From: Actinocrinis puniceicyclus
GTDB taxonomy: Bacteria; Actinomycetota; Actinomycetes; Streptomycetales; Catenulisporaceae
NCBI RefSeq assembly: GCF_018283645.1
Contig: NZ_JAGSXH010000050.1
Span: 1-42,663, forward strand
Direction of reading: 5' to 3'
DNA: 42,663 nucleotides
Below the pieces are notes generated by a model, which saw nothing but the letters and a program-made list of their open reading frames with translations, was not told where the DNA came from and searched no databases. The first letter of the stretch is position 1. Each line of letters begins with the position of its first letter. Shown piece after piece: positions 40,770-42,663 of this stretch. The translations under genes and the position numbers were made by a program.

Positions 40770-41348
40770 GTGGCGTACTTCGCCGCACTGCTGGCGCGGT
40801 CAGCGGACCGATGGACGGCCCGGGACGCCGATCTGGACGAGATCGAGGACGTCGCCGGCCTGATGGAGCTCATGCGGGAGGTTCCCGAGGACTACGAGGG
40901 CGACGACGAACCGGACACCTCCGTGCTGCTGCTGGAGCAGGAGGACGTGTGGTTCGCCGTGGTTCGGCTCGACTCCGATGACGATCCGCGGTTGTTCGTC
41001 TCCGACGCGGCCGCGGTTTCCCGGTCGGCATACGCCGATCTGCTGTTGTCCGCCGACCTGCTCCCGCCCGGCGCGGACGGCCGCGACGAGGCGGGCGTCG
41101 GCGCGGTCGGCGAGCAGGAAGCGGACGAGGACGCGGAACCCGGCTCGGCCGACCTCGCCGTGGTGGAGACCGGCGAGCACCGGCCGTTGCATTCGGGGCC
41201 GGCCGGCGACGCCGATCTGCTCGCCGATTTCGGCGTGCGCGCGGCCACGCTGACGCGCCTGTGCCATCAAGGCGTGGTCCCGGCGGACGCGCTCGCGGAC
41301 GTAGCGGCCGCCCTGGGCGCGGCCGAGGAACTCGAGGAGGTCCGCTGA
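40770..41348 (+). CDS. tRNA adenosine deaminase-associated protein, copy 2
   Basis: 192 residues. The start VAYFAALLARSADRWTARDA and LLLEQEDVWFAVVRLDSDDDPRLFVSDAAAV match the actinobacterial tadA-associated family. An acidic insertion (EQEADEDAEPGS) precedes the conserved end. GTG 40770 lies 10 bases after GGGGAGAG and matches the family start; GTG 40761 is too close to it. The stop at 41346-41348 lies next to the tadA region. Likely co-transcribed with tadA. Confidence 0.75.
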   Translation: MAYFAALLARSADRWTARDADLDEIEDVAGLMELMREVPEDYEGDDEPDTSVLLLEQEDVWFAVVRLDSDDDPRLFVSDAAAVSRSAYADLLLSADLLPPGADGRDEAGVGAVGEQEADEDAEPGSADLAVVETGEHRPLHSGPAGDADLLADFGVRAATLTRLCHQGVVPADALADVAAALGAAEELEEVR

Positions 41349-41575
41349 GCTCGGATGCTCCACGCGCATCAAGCGCTCCGGAGGCGGGCCGTCCCGGCGC
41401 TCCCGGCGCTCCCGGAACTTCACGTGCTCGTGCTCCAGGCGCTCCGGGTGCTCCAGGTGTTCAAGGCGCCCCGGATGCAGGCGTGCGAGGTGCCCAAGGC
41501 GCGAGAGGTGCACCGGCGTCGACTGGCGCGCCGCCCCCGTTGCCGGCCTGGCTGCTGACTCGCTACGCCGCATGG

Positions 41576-42016
41576 ATGCGTGAGGCGTTGGCCGAGGCTG
41601 AACAGGCCCCGCATACTGGCGACGTCCCGATTGGCGCCGTCGTCGTCGACGCGGAGGGCCAGATCGTCGGCCGAGGCCGCAACGTGCGTGAGGCGGAAGC
41701 CGACCCGGTCGGTCACGCGGAGGTCGTGGCGTTACGCGCCGCGGCGCGCGCGGCGGGCAGTTGGCGCTTGTCCGGCTGCACGCTCGTGGTCACTCTCGAA
41801 CCCTGCGCGATGTGCGCCGGCGCGTCGGTCCTCGCGCGGGTCGACAGGATCGTCTTCGGCGCTTTCGACCCGAAGGCCGGAGCGGTCGGCTCGCTTTGGG
41901 ATCTGCCGCGTGACTCAAGGCTCAACCACCGCCCGGAGGTCGTCCCCGGTGTGTTGTCCGCCGAGGCAGGCGCCCTGCTGGAGAAGTTTTTCGCATCTCA
42001 CCGAGCGGTCGGGTAA
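41576..42016 (+). CDS. tadA: tRNA-specific adenosine deaminase
   Basis: 146 residues from ATG 41576. Zinc and catalytic residues are H47 and E49 in GHAEVVAL and C77, C80 in EPCAMCAG. It makes inosine at the wobble base of tRNA-Arg(ACG). The start is uncertain: the frame stays open upstream to 41261, and 41345-41575 would encode a Gly-Ala-Pro-rich extension with GAPGAPG repeats. A GAGGAGG (41334-41340) stands before a CTG at 41345 that overlaps the upstream stop, so a longer protein is possible. A TTA codon occurs at 41732-41734. tRNA-Ser follows 10 bp after the stop. Confidence 0.92.
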   Translation: MREALAEAEQAPHTGDVPIGAVVVDAEGQIVGRGRNVREAEADPVGHAEVVALRAAARAAGSWRLSGCTLVVTLEPCAMCAGASVLARVDRIVFGAFDPKAGAVGSLWDLPRDSRLNHRPEVVPGVLSAEAGALLEKFFASHRAVG

Positions 42017-42026
42017 GGTTCTCCCC

Positions 42027-42111
42027 GGTGACGTGTCCGAGCGGCCTAAGGAGAACGCCTCGAAAGCGTTTGTGGTGCAAGCCACCCGGGGTTCAAATCC
42101 CCGCGTCACCG
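42027..42111 (+). tRNA. tRNA-Ser, anticodon CGA
   Basis: GGTGACG (42027-42033) pairs with CGTCACC near the 3' end, discriminator G at 42111. The anticodon stem AACGC/GCGTT holds the loop CTCGAAA, giving anticodon CGA (reads UCG). The long variable arm (TGTGGTGCAAGCCACC) and the T arm CGGGG-TTCAAAT-CCCCG fit a serine tRNA. No CCA is encoded. A hairpin follows directly. Confidence 0.95.
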
Positions 42112-42117
42112 CAGGTG

Positions 42118-42151
42118 AAGGGCGGTAGCCGAGCGATCGGCCACCGCCCTT
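42118..42151 (+). terminator. Terminator-like hairpin after tRNA-Ser
   Basis: AAGGGCGGT (42118-42126) and ACCGCCCTT (42143-42151) form a 9-bp stem, with a further GGCC-type pairing inside the loop. It begins 6 bases after the tRNA. Between it and the transposase remnant (42152-42390) I see only a 19-residue hydrophobic open frame (ATG 42231, MAVAALIVSIV) that ends early and may be a gene remnant. Confidence 0.7.
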
Positions 42152-42390
42152 CGGCATTCCCGTCCCGCTTCCCGTCTCAGTTGACCCGACTGGCGGCCTG
42201 GAAGCGACTTGAGCACTACGGTTGTCGGTCATGGCGGTTGCCGCACTGATCGTCTCGATCGTGACTGCTCTCGGCTGTCAGGAGCCGTGATGATCATCCT
42301 TGGAGGGCTCATGCAGGAGCTCCCACTGCTGGTGCGACGAAGGAACAGCTCGCGGCGCAGATCTGGGGGCCATACGTGTTCGCTCCTGGC

Positions 42391-42568
42391 GTGGGTAGAG
42401 CCCTTTCATGCTGCCCTCGGGTACGTAGCGGCGGGGGAAGGCGATTCACTCGTCGTGCAGTTCGAACAAGACGGCGGCGACCAGCCGCAGGAGCGCGTCG
42501 TCGTTGGGGAAGACCCTGGACGACGTCGATGCGGCGTTTGACCTCGCGGTTGACCCGTTCTAGCCCCC
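42391..42568 (-). pseudogene. Remnant of an IS256-family (Mutator-type) transposase, frameshifted
   Basis: On the minus strand the frame has LERVNREVKRRIDVVQG, the signature near the end of IS256-type transposases. After VVQG the match continues in another frame as FPNDDALLRLVAAVLFELHDE, then meets TGA where the family has Trp, and beyond it RRYVPEGSMKGLYP matches the family end. So at least one frameshift and one stop interrupt it. Sequence upstream toward 42647 shows no clear transposase match. It is a decayed 3' fragment and cannot be active. It lies just downstream of the tRNA-Ser gene. Confidence 0.8.
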
Positions 42569-42663
42569 ATCCTCCGCACATAGCGGTATCGGTTGAATGC
42601 GCTGGTGTAGGCCGTGACGGTGTGCGGTGGCGGTGTTGTTCGGGCATGTTGATGACTCCGCCC

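Noticed and set aside
41355-41558. Small ORF starting MLHAHQALRR after GAGGAGG
   Set aside because: Spacing to the ribosome site is long (14 bases), the peptide is an Arg/Leu/Ala-rich shadow, and the tadA frame across it fits better.
42231-42290. 19-residue hydrophobic open frame (MAVAALIVSIVTALG)
   Set aside because: Too short and without a ribosome site to call as a gene; may be the start of a destroyed membrane protein gene.

Overview
The window looks like chromosomal DNA from a very GC-rich filamentous actinomycete. Codon third positions are almost all G or C, GTG starts and GTGA/ATGA stop-start overlaps are common, and there are actinobacterial housekeeping genes (pntAA-pntAB-pntB, upp, tadA with its actinobacterial partner genes). 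The style of the secreted proteins and of the IS630 and IS256 remnants would fit Streptomycetales or Catenulisporales, but the genus is inference.

Layout. Positions 1-326 hold an IS630-type transposase end butted against a 199-bp MITE. Positions 382-26448 are a biosynthetic gene cluster I do not recognise as any known one. Its left operon (7621 to 382, minus) encodes ACP, KAS II, acyl ligase, free-standing condensation protein, KAS III, ACP and a Cys-less ketosynthase-like protein. A divergent operon (8268 to 13859, plus) encodes a methyltransferase, ACP, GT1 glycosyltransferase, ABC-2 permease, ABC ATPase and a UDP-xylose-synthase-like enzyme. A long coupled operon (24927 to 13919, minus) encodes an adenylate-forming ligase, a 55-codon small ORF, ACP, ketosynthase with an altered active site, a half-length ketosynthase-like partner, a hydroxymandelate-synthase-like dioxygenase, a PhyH-type oxygenase, E1 alpha and beta, an alpha/beta hydrolase, an HpgT-type aminotransferase and a phosphopantetheinyl transferase. 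Divergent from it is a hydroxymandelate-oxidase-like FMN enzyme (25366-26448). A perfect 16-bp palindrome matching the DasR/GntR-type operator lies between the last two units, on the promoter of the long operon.

How the cluster may work (inference): HmaS, Hmo and the aminotransferase form the known route from (4-hydroxy)phenylpyruvate to (4-hydroxy)phenylglycine. E1 alpha/beta and the hydrolase recall the alternative phenylglycine route of streptogramin producers, or could supply an acyl starter. Four discrete ACPs, two complete ketosynthases, one altered one, two degenerate ones, two ligases and a discrete condensation protein would build and join an acyl or polyketide part. The glycosyltransferase with UDP-xylose synthase would add a pentose, and the ABC pair would export the product. 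No ketoreductase, dehydratase, enoylreductase, acyltransferase, multidomain NRPS module or regulator gene is visible.

Positions 26449-42663 are mostly ordinary genome: two secreted proteins sharing repeat modules (one an S53 peptidase), a MOP-type flippase, a dienelactone hydrolase, small conserved proteins, a PH-domain membrane protein, proton-translocating transhydrogenase, uracil phosphoribosyltransferase, a tandem pair of tadA-associated genes, tadA, tRNA-Ser(CGA), and a decayed IS256-type transposase at the right edge. Short in-frame tandem repeats (often 15 bp) at gene ends and linkers are a theme of the whole window.
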